Source: Prorocentrum cordatum
Taxonomy: Eukaryota; Sar; Dinophyceae; Prorocentrales; Prorocentraceae
Assembly (NCBI GenBank): GCA_963575745.1
Contig: CAUYUJ010015695.1
Location: 62,001-126,000, forward strand
Direction: 5' to 3'
DNA: 64,000 nt
The notes under the pieces are model-generated. The model saw only the letters and a program-made list of their open reading frames with translations, had not been told where the DNA came from and ran no database searches. Of this stretch, positions 1-10,797 are shown in pieces (position 1 is the first letter of the stretch; every line of letters begins with the position of its first letter). Position numbers and translations under genes: made by a program.

Positions 1-385
1 ACAACTGATCTCACTGTCGATCTCACAATCGATGTCATCATCGATCTCACGATCGGTCTCACAACAGATATCACTATCGATCTTACAACCGATCTCACTA
101 TCGATGTGATAACCGAACTCACAATCGATCTCACAAGCGATCTCACGATCGAGGACACAACAGATCTCACCATCGATCTCCCAATCGATCTCACCATCGA
201 TCTGACAATCGATCTCACTATCGACCTTACATTCGGACTCACTATCGATCTCATAACACTTCTCACTACTGGTCTCACGATCGATCTCACAATCGATCTC
301 ACAACAGATCTCACGATCGATCTCACAACAGATCTCACTATCGATCACACAACAAATCTCACTATCAATCTCACGATCGTTCTCA
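1..385. repeat. 12-bp tandem repeat (GATCTCACNATC)
   Basis: Degenerate tandem array of a 12-bp unit close to GATCTCACNATC; ATCGAT occurs in many units. Because 12 is divisible by 3 the plus strand reads as a repeated T-I-D-L peptide, but composition alone explains that open frame. The left end lies outside the window. Confidence 0.9.
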
Positions 386-482
386 CCGCCGCGCCACAAA
401 CGAGACACCCCGCGCCACTGACGGGACACCCCGCACCACCGACGGGACACCGCCCCGCCACCGACGGGACACCCCTGGCCAC
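386..482. repeat. Short minisatellite with CGACGGGACACC core
   Basis: Four to five imperfect copies of a roughly 21-24 bp unit containing CCACCGACGGGACACC directly follow the 12-bp array. No coding signal. Confidence 0.75.
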
Positions 483-1007
483 CGCGCGCCAGAGGGGGGA
501 GGAAGGCAGACAATCGGCTCAAGCCCCTAGCCACGGCGGCATCCTTCCTCTCGCGCGGCCACGCATCTTCGCCTCGCCCGCACGCACGGCACGAACACGA
601 AACCGAAACCGATTTCCCGTTGGGGGGCTCTCCGTTCCACCACGATCTCACCCCCTCACGGAGCTCGAGAACCCTGTGAGTGACGGTGAGCACGGACACG
701 CGGAGAAAAAGACTCCTTCCTCCCTCCACCCTCTGGCAAATTCTCGGATTCCTCTTCCGCTCTCGCTCGTCGAGTCCGCTCTCGCTCGTCGAGTTGTCGC
801 TGGCATGCAGGTTCGAATCCCGCAGGGCGCGGTCCCGCGCAGCACGCCGTGCTCCACCCGCGGGTCGCCGCGGGTGGCCCCGGCCTGCGGTACGACTGCG
901 ATCGCGATAGCTCGCTCGACGACAAACAGGCATCTAACTTCCAGGTCGTGCCAGTGCCTCCTCCCTCCTCCCTCCTCCCTCCCCCTCCCCCTCCCCCTCC
1001 CCTTCCC
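483..1007. other. Downstream flank of the ART-PH gene
   Basis: Contains two exact 19-bp tandem copies of CCGCTCTCGCTCGTCGAGT near 757-795, and a polypyrimidine CCT/CCCT tract around 955-1080 that begins inside the predicted last exon. I see no independent gene. It probably holds the 3' untranslated part of the minus-strand gene ending near 1008. Confidence 0.4.
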
Positions 1008-1805
1008 TCATCCTCCTCCTCCAACTCTGACGCCCCATCCCTCATCCTCCTCTTCCCCCTCCCCCCTTCCCCCTCCTGCTCCTCCCTGGCCGGGACTGGC
1101 GGTGGTGCAGGGACCCTGGCCTCCGGCCACTCTTCCGCGCTCGCCCACGCCTGTGGGCTTTTCCGACGCCTTGCCGGGGAGGAGCGGGCGCGGGCGAGAC
1201 GGGGAGGCGGGCGAGGCGGTCTCAGAGCCCGACTCGGACGAGCCGGAGGCCGCCTCCCCCTGCGCCCCTGCCGAAGCGGGGCGCTCCACGGGGCGGCCGC
1301 CCGCCGCGCTGGGGCCGGCCGCAGCGAGCGGAGTGTCCAGCCGCACGCTCTGCCGGGACGACCTCCGCGCCGCCTGCAGCAGCGTCCGGGCGCGGGCCCG
1401 GGGGGTCCGCCCCAGCTTGCAGCGGGCGCGGTGCAGCCGCAGCTCGCGGCAGGGGACGGACCTCGCGTGCGGCGAGAGGTGCGACAGGCACACCACGCAC
1501 GCCTCCGCGGTGCTGTCGTCCGCGGACCTGAAGAAGAAGGGCCGGTGCACCGTCCAGACGGAGAAGACGTCCCAGGGCCGGCTGAACGGCTGAAGCTCCT
1601 CGGGCAGCCTCTCGCCGCCCACGTCAACGTGCAGCACGTGCTTGAGCTGCACGCTTCGCGCGCCACGCCCGAGAGAACACCCCTTGGTGTCCTTCGACCA
1701 CAGCAGTCGGGGGGCAGCGCCCGCGCTCAGCTGAGCCCAGCGGGGCTGCCACTTGCCGGTCTTCGAGCACAGCTTCTCCAGCTGCACGCCGGCCAAGAGC
1801 AGCCT
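1008..1805 (-). CDS. Predicted last exon of the ART-PH gene: PH-like domain
   Basis: The minus-strand frame opens after a good acceptor (GATCTCAG|AGG, exon start about 1805). It begins L-L-L-A-G-V-Q-L-E-K-L and continues through K-W-Q-P-R-W, L-L-W-S-K-D and R-P-W-D-V-F-S-V to V-C-L-S-H-L. This spacing of strands, the tryptophans and the terminal helix fit a pleckstrin-homology domain of about 110 residues, a fold that usually binds phosphoinositides or proteins at membranes. After it come about 150 residues rich in Ser, Gly, Pro and Glu up to the stop at 1008. An in-frame TGA lies just upstream of the acceptor, so translation cannot simply read in from the 5' side. The phase-0 start matches the phase-0 end proposed for the preceding exon. 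The PH call is by pattern; it could be another small beta-barrel domain. Confidence 0.55.
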   Translation of the reverse strand, partial: RLLLAGVQLEKLCSKTGKWQPRWAQLSAGAAPRLLWSKDTKGCSLGRGARSVQLKHVLHVDVGGERLPEELQPFSRPWDVFSVWTVHRPFFFRSADDSTAEACVVCLSHLSPHARSVPCRELRLHRARCKLGRTPRARARTLLQAARRSSRQSVRLDTPLAAAGPSAAGGRPVERPASAGAQGEAASGSSESGSETASPASPSRPRPLLPGKASEKPTGVGERGRVAGGQGPCTTASPGQGGAGGGRGEGEEEDEGWGVRVGGGG

Positions 1806-2365
1806 CTGAGATCAGAGTCACACGCATTAGCTTGAACTGTTGGAGGTCCGCGCCGAGTCCTCGGGTCGACGCGGGGCCCTCCCGCCATGGGTTTGGGGAG
1901 GGGGCTCTGGCGCCGACCCAAGAAAGCCGCGTGGACCGCCGAACGGGTTGGACTCTATATCCACCCAGCATCTGGAGCCAGAGGAGCAGCCTTGCCCTAC
2001 AGCCAGAGGGCAGCCCCCAAGTGGCTTGAAAGGTACAGTCCGCTCCAGAAACCAGAACGCCAAGAATGTTGACGTCTCTTGTGGGCGCGCCTATTGTTTC
2101 CGCCGGCTACCGCTAGCGAGGCCGCCCCCCCTGTGCGTCCGCCAGCTCGGGACGAGCAACAGAGGACAACCCTCTGATCACTCCAGGGCGAGGCCCTGCT
2201 GGAATGCCCAATATTCGCCAGGAAAGCGCCACCCCCGTCGACAACCCCAAATAGGCCCTGTCGCGGACACACATCTCGCGCCCAAGGCGCTCCGAACCCC
2301 GCCGCAGTGCGCCGATCAAGGCGGGGATAACACCTCCCACGCTTGGTAAGGAATGCGGAGCATAC
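1806..2365 (-). other. Predicted intron 3 of the ART-PH gene
   Basis: Bounded on the minus strand by AAG|GTATGC (donor, intron starts 2365) and GATCTCAG|AGG (acceptor at 1806). About 560 bases, no domain-like sequence. A second donor, GAG|GTGAGC at 2536, is also in phase 0 and would give a shorter exon. I prefer 2366 because coiled-coil heptads continue past 2537. Confidence 0.45.
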
Positions 2366-2949
2366 CTTCTGAAACACCCAAAACAGCCTCACTGCTGGGA
2401 CCACCTCCCGCGAGCCGCTCGAGCCGACTGCGCCGACGCGCGCGCGTACCGCGCTGGCGTGTCGGGAGCTGGCATGCCGTGGGCTCGCCTGCGATTTGCG
2501 GCGCAAGGACTCGAGCTCGCGGGCCTGGCAGCTCACCTCCACCTCCGACCTCCGCAGCCGCGCGCGGCTCTCGCCGAGCTCGTTCTGGGCCTGGGTGGCT
2601 TCCTCGGCGTAGATATCCGAGAGCCGCGCCTCGAGCTCCTCTCGAGCCTGCGCCTCCTCATTGTGCTTCCTCGTATCGAGCTCCGCGGCATGCGACTCGA
2701 GCTCAGCCCGCCGCCGCTGCTCCTTCTGTTGCTCATCATCGAGCTGCCTGGAAGCCTCGGCGAGATCGCAGATGCACTCCTTGCGGAACTCGGCAGACAT
2801 CTGACAGCCCTGAAACGTGCACTCAATAACTAGGGGCTGCGATGGGCGATAATCATCCACACTGGACACCTCGAGTACGGAGAATGGCGGGAGGACCAAC
2901 TCGCGCTCGTCAGGATACTTGCTGATCTCAAACATCCGCCGCCGTGCCG
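2366..2949 (-). CDS. Predicted exon 3 of the ART-PH gene: ART E-x-E tail plus coiled coil
   Basis: The exon opens after CCCAG|CGG at 2950 and reads into I-S-K-Y-P-D-E-R-E-L-V-L-P-P-F-S-V-L-E-V. In the arginine-specific mono-ADP-ribosyltransferase family the C-terminal catalytic strand has the form S-x-Y-P-x-E-x-E-V-L-x-P-P, where the second Glu is catalytic. E-R-E here fits that E-x-E. About 100 residues of charged heptads (EASRQLDDEQQKEQ onward) follow and predict a long coiled coil. The fragment has no ART N-terminal part of its own. Directly upstream lies a satellite array, so it is either the downstream exon of the gene whose ART start lies at 21.7-23.0 kb (preferred; phase and domain order both match) or an orphaned gene fragment. 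Confidence 0.6.
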
Positions 2950-2959
2950 CTGGGCACGG

Positions 2960-3486
2960 AGTGGGCGTGTCCTCAGGTCATTTGCCCGATCCCCCGAGCC
3001 TCAGTCCTCAGTCCTGAGGAGTGCCTCAGGCGCCTGGACCCCACATTCCGAAATCTCTTGGGTCTTGGCGCGTGCCCCGTGGGCTTTCGGAAGTGGTGGC
3101 GCGTGATCTGTTTCGGCCCAGGAGGGCCCCGAGAGTCACGCGGGGAGACGAGACGGGGACCAAGAGGCCTCAAGAGGCCACCAAGATCGGCCCAAAACGC
3201 CTCAGATGAACTCAAGCCGGCCCAAGAGGCCACCAAGACGCCCCAAGAGGCCTCCGAGAGGCCTCCGAAGGGGGGCCAAATTGACCCCCAAGACCGCTCC
3301 AAGACGGCCCCCAAGAGAGCCCCAAGAGAGCCCCAAGACGGCCCAACAGGGCCCCAAGACGGCCCAAGAGTACCTCACGACAGCTCAAGATGGCCTCAAG
3401 AAGGCCACAAGAGGGGCCCAAGAAGCCCAAGGAGCCCCCAGGAGGCCCCAAGAGGCCCCCAAGAGGGCCCAAAGAGACCCCTAAGG
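2960..3486. repeat. Satellite array, AAGACGGCCCAAGAGG orientation
   Basis: Short imperfect units of about 10-20 bp built on AAGAGGCCCCAAGACGGCCC. It is the reverse complement of the units that dominate 5.6-15.6 kb, so the family is inverted at this end. Open frames in every register reflect lack of stops in the unit. Confidence 0.85.
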
Positions 3487-3574
3487 TTGCGTCGCCGTCT
3501 CCGTTGGGAGCCCTGGTGTTCAGAGATTGTTACGTTGCCGCCCGTTCCTGAGCCTTAGCTGGGCCTTGGTGTCA
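3487..3574. repeat. Isolated fragment of the higher-order satellite unit
   Basis: Matches part of the unit seen at 6430-6900 and later (GAGCCCTGGTGTTCAGAG, TTACGTTGCCGCCCGTTCC, CTTAGCTGGGCCTTGG). It is broken off where a CCT triplet tract begins. Confidence 0.75.
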
Positions 3575-4370
3575 AGACCTCCTCCTCCTCCTCCTCCTCC
3601 TCCTCCTCCTCCTCCTCCTCCTCCGCCTCCGCCTCCGCCTCCGCCTCCTCCTCCTCCTCCCCCTCTTTCTCCTCCTCCTCCTCCTTATCGTATTCTTCTT
3701 ATTCTGAGTATGACTATTAATTTTCTCATTCGTATTCTTATTATTAGTAGTATTCGCATTAGTAGTATCATTATTATGATTCGTATTATTCCTCGTATTA
3801 TGCTTATGATTAGTATTATTCTTATTCGTCGTATTAGTATTAGTATGCTTAGTACTAGTAGTAGTAGTAGTAGTAGTATTCTTAATACTATTCGTAGTAT
3901 TATTAGTAGTAGTATTAGTATGCTTCTTATTATTCTTAGTTGTCTTATTACTAGTATTGTTATTATTCTTAATAGTATTAGTATGTTTATTCTTGTTATT
4001 AATAGTATCATTATAACTGTTATTATTAATATTAATATTATGATTATTATTATTACTCCTCCTCCTCCTCCTCCTCCTCCTCCTCCTCCTCCTCCTCCTC
4101 ATCCTCCCTCCTCCGCCTCATCCTCCGCCTCCTCCTCCTTCTCCTCCTCCTCCTCCTCCTCATCCTCCTCCTCCTCCTCTTCCTCCTCCTCCTCCTCCTC
4201 CATCTCCATCTCCATCTCCATCCCCATCTCCATCTCCATCTCCATCTCCATTTCCTCCTCCTTTCCCTCCTCCTCCTCCTCCTCTTCCTCCCCTCCTCCT
4301 CCTCCTCCTCCTCCTCCTCCCTCCCTCCTCCTCCTCCTCCTCCTCCTCCTCCTCCTCCTCCACAATTACT
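3575..4370. repeat. TCC/CCT triplet tracts flanking an AT-rich triplet-like island
   Basis: Pure or near-pure (TCC)n occupies 3575-3685 and 4057-4365, with a CATCTC hexamer stretch at about 4200-4250. Between them, 3690-4056 is strongly AT-rich and built from words such as TATTAG, TATTCG and TATTAT, in sharp contrast to its surroundings. Long polyserine or polyproline frames are artefacts of period 3. Confidence 0.85.
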
Positions 4371-4438
4371 CAATATGAATACTACTCTCCCTCTTCCCCT
4401 GATGGCGTGCTGGGAATATTCGACCCCCCCGCGCACTG

Positions 4439-4470
<32 letters not shown>

Positions 4471-4739
4471 GGATTCCCGGGAGTTGGGTTTTCGCCTGCT
4501 TTTTTAAAATGCTGCTCTCGCTGAGGCGCCGGCCTCATTTCTGCTCCCGAATCGTTCCGAATCGTGCTCCCGCTGCAGCGTGGGCTTCATTTTCGGATCG
4601 GTGTTTTGCCTCCGTCGTTCAGGATGGCGTTCTCGCCCCAGCGCGGGCCTCTTTCTCGCGCGCCCATCCGCCCGCCACCACCGCGCCGCACCACGCCCCG
4701 CCCCGCCGCACGCACACCCACCGCCACTTCCACCCACCA
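4371..4739. other. Unique spacer with a short (AC)n
   Basis: Carries (AC) dinucleotides at about 4443-4472, then GC-rich sequence with an imperfect doubled motif (CGAATCGTTCCGAATCG). No gene recognised. Confidence 0.5.
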
Positions 4740-5290
<551 letters not shown>

Positions 5291-5402
5291 GAGCCACAGG
5301 TCCGCTACGACACGCGTCCGCGGATAGAGAAAATCAGCGCCATGGTAAGGGATGGGAGGGAGGGGTAGGATGTCAGATGTTGACGCGAGCGCACCTAACT
5401 TG

Positions 5403-5622
5403 TCCTCCTCCTCCTCCTCCTCCTCCTCCTCCTCCTCCTCCTCCTCTCCTCCTTCCTCCTCCTCCTTCCTCCTCCTCCTCCTCCTCCGCCTCCTCCTCCC
5501 CTCCTCCTCCTCCTTCCTCCTCCTCCTCCTCCTCCTCCTCCTCCTCCTCCTCCTCCTCCTCCTCCTCCTCTTCCTCCTCCTCCTCCTCCTCCTCCTCCTC
5601 CTCCTCCTCCTCCTCCTCTTCA
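5403..5622. repeat. (TCC)n triplet tract
   Basis: Polypyrimidine CCT triplets with small interruptions. Homopurine/homopyrimidine mirror symmetry makes triplex (H-DNA) formation possible. Confidence 0.9.
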
Positions 5623-6190
5623 GCCCCCTCCTCTCTCCCTCGGGCGCGCCGGGGAGCCTATTGGGGCCCTCTTGGGCTCTCTTAGAGCCCTCGGGGCCCT
5701 ACTGGCCGTATTGGGGCCGACTGGGGGCCATCTGGGGCCGTTGTGGGCCCCTTTGGGGCGCCTCGGGGTCCGTCTTGGGATGATCTTCAGGGCCTCTTAG
5801 GCCGTCGTGGGCCCGTCTGGGTGCCCTCTGGAACCGTTTTGGGCCCGTTTGGGGCGCCGGCGGCACCGTCTTAGAACGAGATTGGGAGCCTCTGGGCCGT
5901 CTTGGCCCCCAGGGGCTGTCTTGGGACAATATTTGGGGCCTCTTGGGCCGTCTGCGGCCCGGCCCGTCTGGGACGGAAAAAAGGAGAACACCAAAAAACC
6001 TGCAAAAATCATAAGAAAATACAGGTGTTTCGCCTCCTGGGGCCCTCTCGGGGGCCCCCTTGAGGGCCGCTGGGGCCGTCTCGAGACTCTCTTGGACCGT
6101 CCAGCGGCCATCTGAAGCTCTCCTGGGGCCGGCTTGGGGCCCTCTTGGGCCGTCTTGGGGCCCTTGGGCCGCTTCACCTGAAAAAATACA
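5623..6190. repeat. Satellite array, GGCCGTCTTGGG orientation
   Basis: Imperfect units around GGGGCCCTCTTGGGCC and GGCCGTCTTGGG, opposite in orientation to 2960-3486. A short A-rich interruption (about 5975-6030) breaks the array. Confidence 0.85.
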
Positions 6191-6880
6191 AAAAAACGGC
6201 CAATGGGAGCCGCCCGGGAGCCGCTTCACTCGAACAAATACGAGGGAAACAAGCCATTAGACCAATGCGCCCAGGCCTCGCCCCTCCCCTGGACCCCTCC
6301 CTATTAGGGCTTCGCCCCCTGCTCAACGTCACTCCCTCGTACCTCGCTCTTTCCGTCACCTGGGGCTGGCACGGAAACGGAAAGAGCGATTCAGAATCTT
6401 GACCGAAATTACTCACACCACCGTTCGTACTGGGAACCTTGGCGTTGAGAGCTTGTTACGTCACCCCTCGCATTTGGGAGCCTTGGTGTTCACAGATTGT
6501 TGCGTTGCCGCCCGTTCCTGAGCCTTGGCTGGGCCTTGGAGTCAGGAACTTGTTACGTCACCGCTCTCTGCTGGGAACCTTGGTCTTTTCAGCTTGTGTA
6601 CGTCACCGTTCGCTCTTGGGAGCCTTGGTGTGAAGAGCTTTTGGCGTTACCGACCGCTCTTGGCGTCTCGACGTCACCCCTCGCTCATGGGAGCCTTGGG
6701 GTTCAGAGATGGTTGCGTTGCCGCCCGTTCCTGAGCCTTGGCTGGGCCTCGGTGTCAGGAACTTGTTACGTCACCGCTCTCTGCTGGGAGCCTTGGTCTT
6801 ATCAGCTTGTTTACGTCACCGTTCCCTCTTGGGAGCCTTGGTGTGAAGAGCTTTTTGCGTTACCGATCGCTCTTGGCGTC
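6191..6880. repeat. First higher-order satellite unit (hairpin plus TTACGTCACC block)
   Basis: Holds the conserved hairpin at 6345-6388 followed by two adjacent copies of a block with repeated GGGAGCCTTGG and TTACGTCACC words spaced roughly 50-95 bp apart. The same block recurs near 8.0, 9.25, 12.6, 13.4 and 14.7 kb. Confidence 0.8.
6345..6388. repeat. Conserved inverted repeat, copy 1
   Basis: Left arm CGCTCTTTCCGT (6345-6356), right arm ACGGAAAGAGCG (6377-6388): a perfect 12-bp stem with a 20-base loop. Confidence 0.85.
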
Positions 6881-7934
6881 CCTGGGCCTTCGTGGGAGTC
6901 CTATTGGGGCCCTTTTCGGGCCCTCCTGGTGGCCTCTTGGGGACCTCTTGGGGGCCTCTTGGGGCTTCTTGGGGGTCTGTGGGGGCCTCCTGGGAGCGTC
7001 TTGGGGCGAAAGGCTAGACTTTCGGGTTCGTGGTCCCCCTGCCCTCTTAGGCAGTCTTGGGCGCCTCTTGGGTAGTCTTGGCGCCCTCTTGGGCCGTTTT
7101 GGGGGCCTTTTGGGAGCCTCTTGGGCCGTCTTGGGGCGGTCTTGGGGGCCTCTTGGGCCGTCGTCAACGCCGCGGAAGCCGAAAAGCCGTGTATGCTAAA
7201 CATGTACGTTTTCCCATAGAACATGTATGATGTTGGCCTCCTGATGGCCTCGTGGGACGCCTCTTGGGGGCCTCTTGGGGCTGCTTGGGGGGCTGTGGGG
7301 GCCTCCTGGGAGCGTCTTGGGGCGATAGGCTAAATTTTTCGGTTCGTGGTCCCCCTTTGGGGGCCGTCTTGGGCGCCTCTTGGGCCGTCTGGGTGCTCTC
7401 TTGGGCCGTCCGGGGGCCTCTTAGGAGCCTCTTGTGCCGTCTTGGTGCGGTCTTTGGGGCCTCTTGGGCCGTCGGCAACGCCGTGAAAGTCGAAAAGCCG
7501 TATATGCTAAAAATCTACGTTTTCCTACCGAAATCAATGATTTTGGCCTCTTGGGGCCCTCTTTGGACGCCCCTTGGGCGCATCTTGGGGCCCTCTTGGG
7601 CCGTCGTCAACGCCGTGAAAGACGAAAAGCCGTATATGCTAAAACATTACGTTTTCCCAAGGAAAATCAATAAGTTTGGCCTCTTGGGGCCCTCTTGGGA
7701 CGCCCCTTGGGCGCCTCTTGGGGGCCTCTTGGGCGCCTCTTGGGCCGTCTTGGGCGGTCTTGGGCTCTCTTGGAGCGCTCTTGGGCCGTCTTCAGGGAGT
7801 ATCCGAAAAACATGCAACAACCCTAAAGAAAACCCCCAAAACGGCCATTAGACCGCAAACGCTCGCGCTACGCCCGCCCCTGGAACTCCCCCTTAAGGGG
7901 CTTCGCCCAACACACAACGTCATCGCTCGTACCT

Positions 7935-7978
7935 CGCTCTTTCCGTTACCTGGGCCCCGCACAGAAACGGAAAGAGCG
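7935..7978. repeat. Conserved inverted repeat, copy 2
   Basis: CGCTCTTTCCGTT (7935-7947) pairs perfectly with AACGGAAAGAGCG (7966-7978): 13 bp, loop 18 bases. Confidence 0.85.
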
Positions 7979-9160
7979 CTGCAGCAACAGGAACCGAAAT
8001 TACTCACACCACCGTTCGTCTGGGAGCCTTGGCGTTGAGAGCTGGTTACGTCACCCCTCGCTCTTGGTAGCCTTGGTGTTCAGATATTGTTGCGTTGCCG
8101 CCCGTTCCTGAGCCTTGGCTGGGCCTTGGTGTCAGGAACTTGTTACGTCACCGCTCTCTGCTGGGAGGAGCCTTGGTCTTATCAGCTTGTTTACGTCACC
8201 GTTCCCTCTTGGGAGCCTTGGTGTGAGGAGCTTTTGGCATTACCGATCGCTCTCTATTTGGCGTCTCCGGGCCTTCGTGGGAGTCCTATTGGGGCCCTTT
8301 GGCAACCCTTTTGGAGGCCACTTGGGGACCTCTTGGGGGCCTCTTGGGGCTTCTTGGAGGGCTCTTGGGTCCTCCTGGGAGCGTCTTGGGGCGAAAGGCT
8401 AGACTGTCGGGTTCGTGGTCCCCCTCTTGGGGCCGTCTTGGGGCCCTCTTGGGCCGTCTTGGCGCCCTCTTGGGCCGTTGTGGGGGCCTCTGGGGAGCCT
8501 CTTGGGCCGTCTGGGGGCGGTATTGGAAGCCTCGTGGACCGTCTCCAACGCAGTGAAAGCCGAAAAGCAGTGCATGCTAGAAATATACGTTTTCCCATGC
8601 AAATTCTATGATTTTGGCCTCCTGGTAGCCTCGTGGGACGCCTCTTGGGGGCCTCTTGGAGCTGCTTGGGGGGCTGTGGGGGCCTCCCGGGAGCGTCTTA
8701 GGGGCAATAGGCTAATTTTTTCTGTTCGTGGTCCCCCTTTGGGGGCCGTCTTGGGCGCCTCTTGGGCCGTCTGAGGGCTCTCTTGGGCCGTTTTGGGGGC
8801 CTCTTACGAGCCTCTTGTGCCGTCTTGGGGCGGTCTGGGGGGCCTCTTGGGCCGTCGGCAACGCCGTGAAAGGCGAAAAGCCGTATATGCTAAAAATTCT
8901 CGTTTTCCTTAGGAAAATCAATAAGTTTGGCCTCTTGGGGCCCTCTTTCGACGCCACTTGGGCGCATCTTGGGGGACTCTTGGGCGCCTCTTGGGCCGTA
9001 TTGGGCGGTCTTGGGCTCTCTTGGAGCGCTCTTGGGCCGTCTCGAAGGAGAATCCGAAAAATATGCAAAAACCCTAAAGAAAACCCCCAAAACGTACGTC
9101 CCCCCCTGGAGCCCCCCCTTAAGGGGCTTCGCCCAAAACACAACGTCATCACTCGTACCT

Positions 9161-9203
9161 CGCTCTTTCCGTTACCTGGCCCAGCACAGAAACGGAAAGA
9201 GCG
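9161..9203. repeat. Conserved inverted repeat, copy 3
   Basis: Perfect 13-bp stem, arms 9161-9173 and 9191-9203, same arms as copy 2 with a slightly different loop. Confidence 0.85.
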
Positions 9204-10170
9204 CTGCAGAAACAGAAACAGAAATGACTCACACCACCGTTCGTACCGGGAGCCTTGGCGTTGAGAGCTTGTTACGTCACCCCTCGCACGTGGGAGCCTT
9301 GGTGTTCAGAGATGGTTGCGTTGCCGCCCGTTCCTGGGCCTTGGCTGGGCCTTGGTGTCAGGAACTTGTTACGTCACCGCTCTCTGCTGGGAGCCTTGGT
9401 CTTATCAGCTTGTGCAAGTCACCGTTCGATCTTGGGAGCCTTGGTGTGAAGAGCTTTTTGCGTTACCGATCGCTGTTTATTTGGCGTCTCTGGGCCTTCG
9501 TGGGAGTCCTATTGGGGCCCTTGTAGAGCCCTTTGGAAGACTCTTGGGGGCCTCTTGGGGGCCTCTTGGGGCTTCTTGGGGGTCTGTGGGGGCCTCCTGG
9601 GAGCGTCTTGGGGCGAAAGGCTAGACTTTCGGGATCGGGGTCCCCCTCTTGGGGCCGTCTTGGGGCCCTCTTGGGCCGTCTGGGGCGCCTCTTGGGCCGT
9701 CTTGGCGCCCTCTCGGGCCGTTTGGGGGGCCTCTTGGGAGCCTCTTGGGCCGTCTTGGGGCGGTCTGAGGGGCCTCTTGGGCCGTCGTCAACGCCGTGAA
9801 AGCCGCAAAGGCGTGTATGCTAAAAACGCACGTTTTCCCAAAAAAAAAATCAATGATTTTGGCCTCCTGGTGGCCTCTTGGGACGCCTCTTGGGGGCCTC
9901 TTGGGGCTTCTTGGGGGGCTCTGGGGGCCTCCTGGGAGCGTCTTACGGTGATAGGCTAGACTTTTCGGTTCGTGGTCCCCCTCTTGGGGCCGTCTTGGCG
10001 CCCTCTTGGGCCGTCTTGGGCGCCTCGTGGGCCGTCTGGGGGCCCTCTTGAGCCGTTTTGGGGGCATCTTGGGAGCCTCTTGGGCCGTCTTGGGGCGGTC
10101 TTGGGGGCCTCTTGGGCCCTCGTCAACGCCGTGAAAAGCCGAAAAGCCGTATATGTTAAAAATGTACGTT

Positions 10171-10305
10171 TTTACCTAACAGCGAAGACTGATAGGTTTC
10201 TAGTTGACTCAAAACAGCTCACAGATCACTCCACAGGGGGGTCCGGGCAGGTGTTGGGAGTTGCCGGGCGGCAGGTGCCGGGCTCGTTTTTCGCCAACAG
10301 TCACA
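10171..10305. other. Junction sequence between satellite and 73-bp minisatellite
   Basis: Non-repetitive stretch containing CTCACAGATCACTCCACAGG. No gene seen. Confidence 0.4.
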
Positions 10306-10797
10306 CACTTCGTGCTCTTCGATTTCCCAGAACTCCATTCCCAGGCCACATTCTGGAGGGCCGAATGCAACAGTCACACACTTCGTGCTCTTCGAGTTCC
10401 CAGAACTCCATTCCCGGGCCACATTCTGGAGGGCCGGATGCAACAGTCACACACTTCGTGCTCTTCGAGTTCCCAGAACTCCATTCCCGGGCCACATTTT
10501 GGATGCCCGGAGCCAACTGTAGGCCACTTCGTGCTCTTCGAGTTCCCAGAACTCCATTCCCGGGCCACATTTTGGATGCCCGGAGCCAACTGTAGGCCAC
10601 TTCGTGGTCTTCGAGTTCCCAGAACTCCATTCCCGGGCCACATTTTGGATGCCCGGAGCCAACTGTAGGCCACTTCGTGCTCTTGGACTTCCCAGAACTC
10701 CATTCCTGGGTATGATTTTGAATGCCCGGAGCAAACTGTAGGCCACTTCGTGTTCTTCGAGTTCCCAGAATTCCATTCCCTGGCCACATTTTGAATG
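10306..10797. repeat. 73-bp minisatellite, seven copies
   Basis: The anchor CACTTCGTG starts at 10306, 10379, 10452, 10525, 10598, 10671 and 10744, an exact 73-bp spacing each time. Unit core: CTTCGAGTTCCCAGAACTCC then ATTCCCGGGCCACATT. Copies differ in the last third (GGAGGGCCGAATGCAACAG versus GGATGCCCGGAGCCAACTG). Confidence 0.95.

Larger units (their letters stand above)
6881..10170. repeat. Main GGCCTCTTGGGG higher-order satellite array, part 1
   Basis: Tens of short GGGCCTCTTGGGGC-type units in blocks, interleaved with three recurrent modules. One is an AT-richer block of about 60 bp reading GTCAACGCCGTGAAAGCC and then GCCGTATATGCTAAAAATG (for example 7162, 7483, 7606, 8548, 8860, 9788, 10119). 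Another is an A-rich segment (CCTAAAGAAAACCCCCAAAACG) followed by CCCCCTTAAGGGGCTTCGCCC. The third is the hairpin and TTACGTCACC block. Higher-order spacing is about 1.2-1.6 kb. Long Leu/Gly/Trp/Pro open frames here are not genes. Confidence 0.85.

Noticed and set aside
790-830. GGTTCGAATCCCGC, possible tRNA T-arm
   Set aside because: No matching acceptor or anticodon stem in the expected distance.
106-1593. 495-codon plus-strand open frame beginning with T-I-D-L repeats
   Set aside because: The first part is the 12-bp satellite and the rest runs antisense to the PH exon; no domain.
10306-10797. Possible CRISPR array (seven regular repeats)
   Set aside because: The whole 73-bp unit is repeated with no unique spacers and no cas-like genes; the context is eukaryotic.
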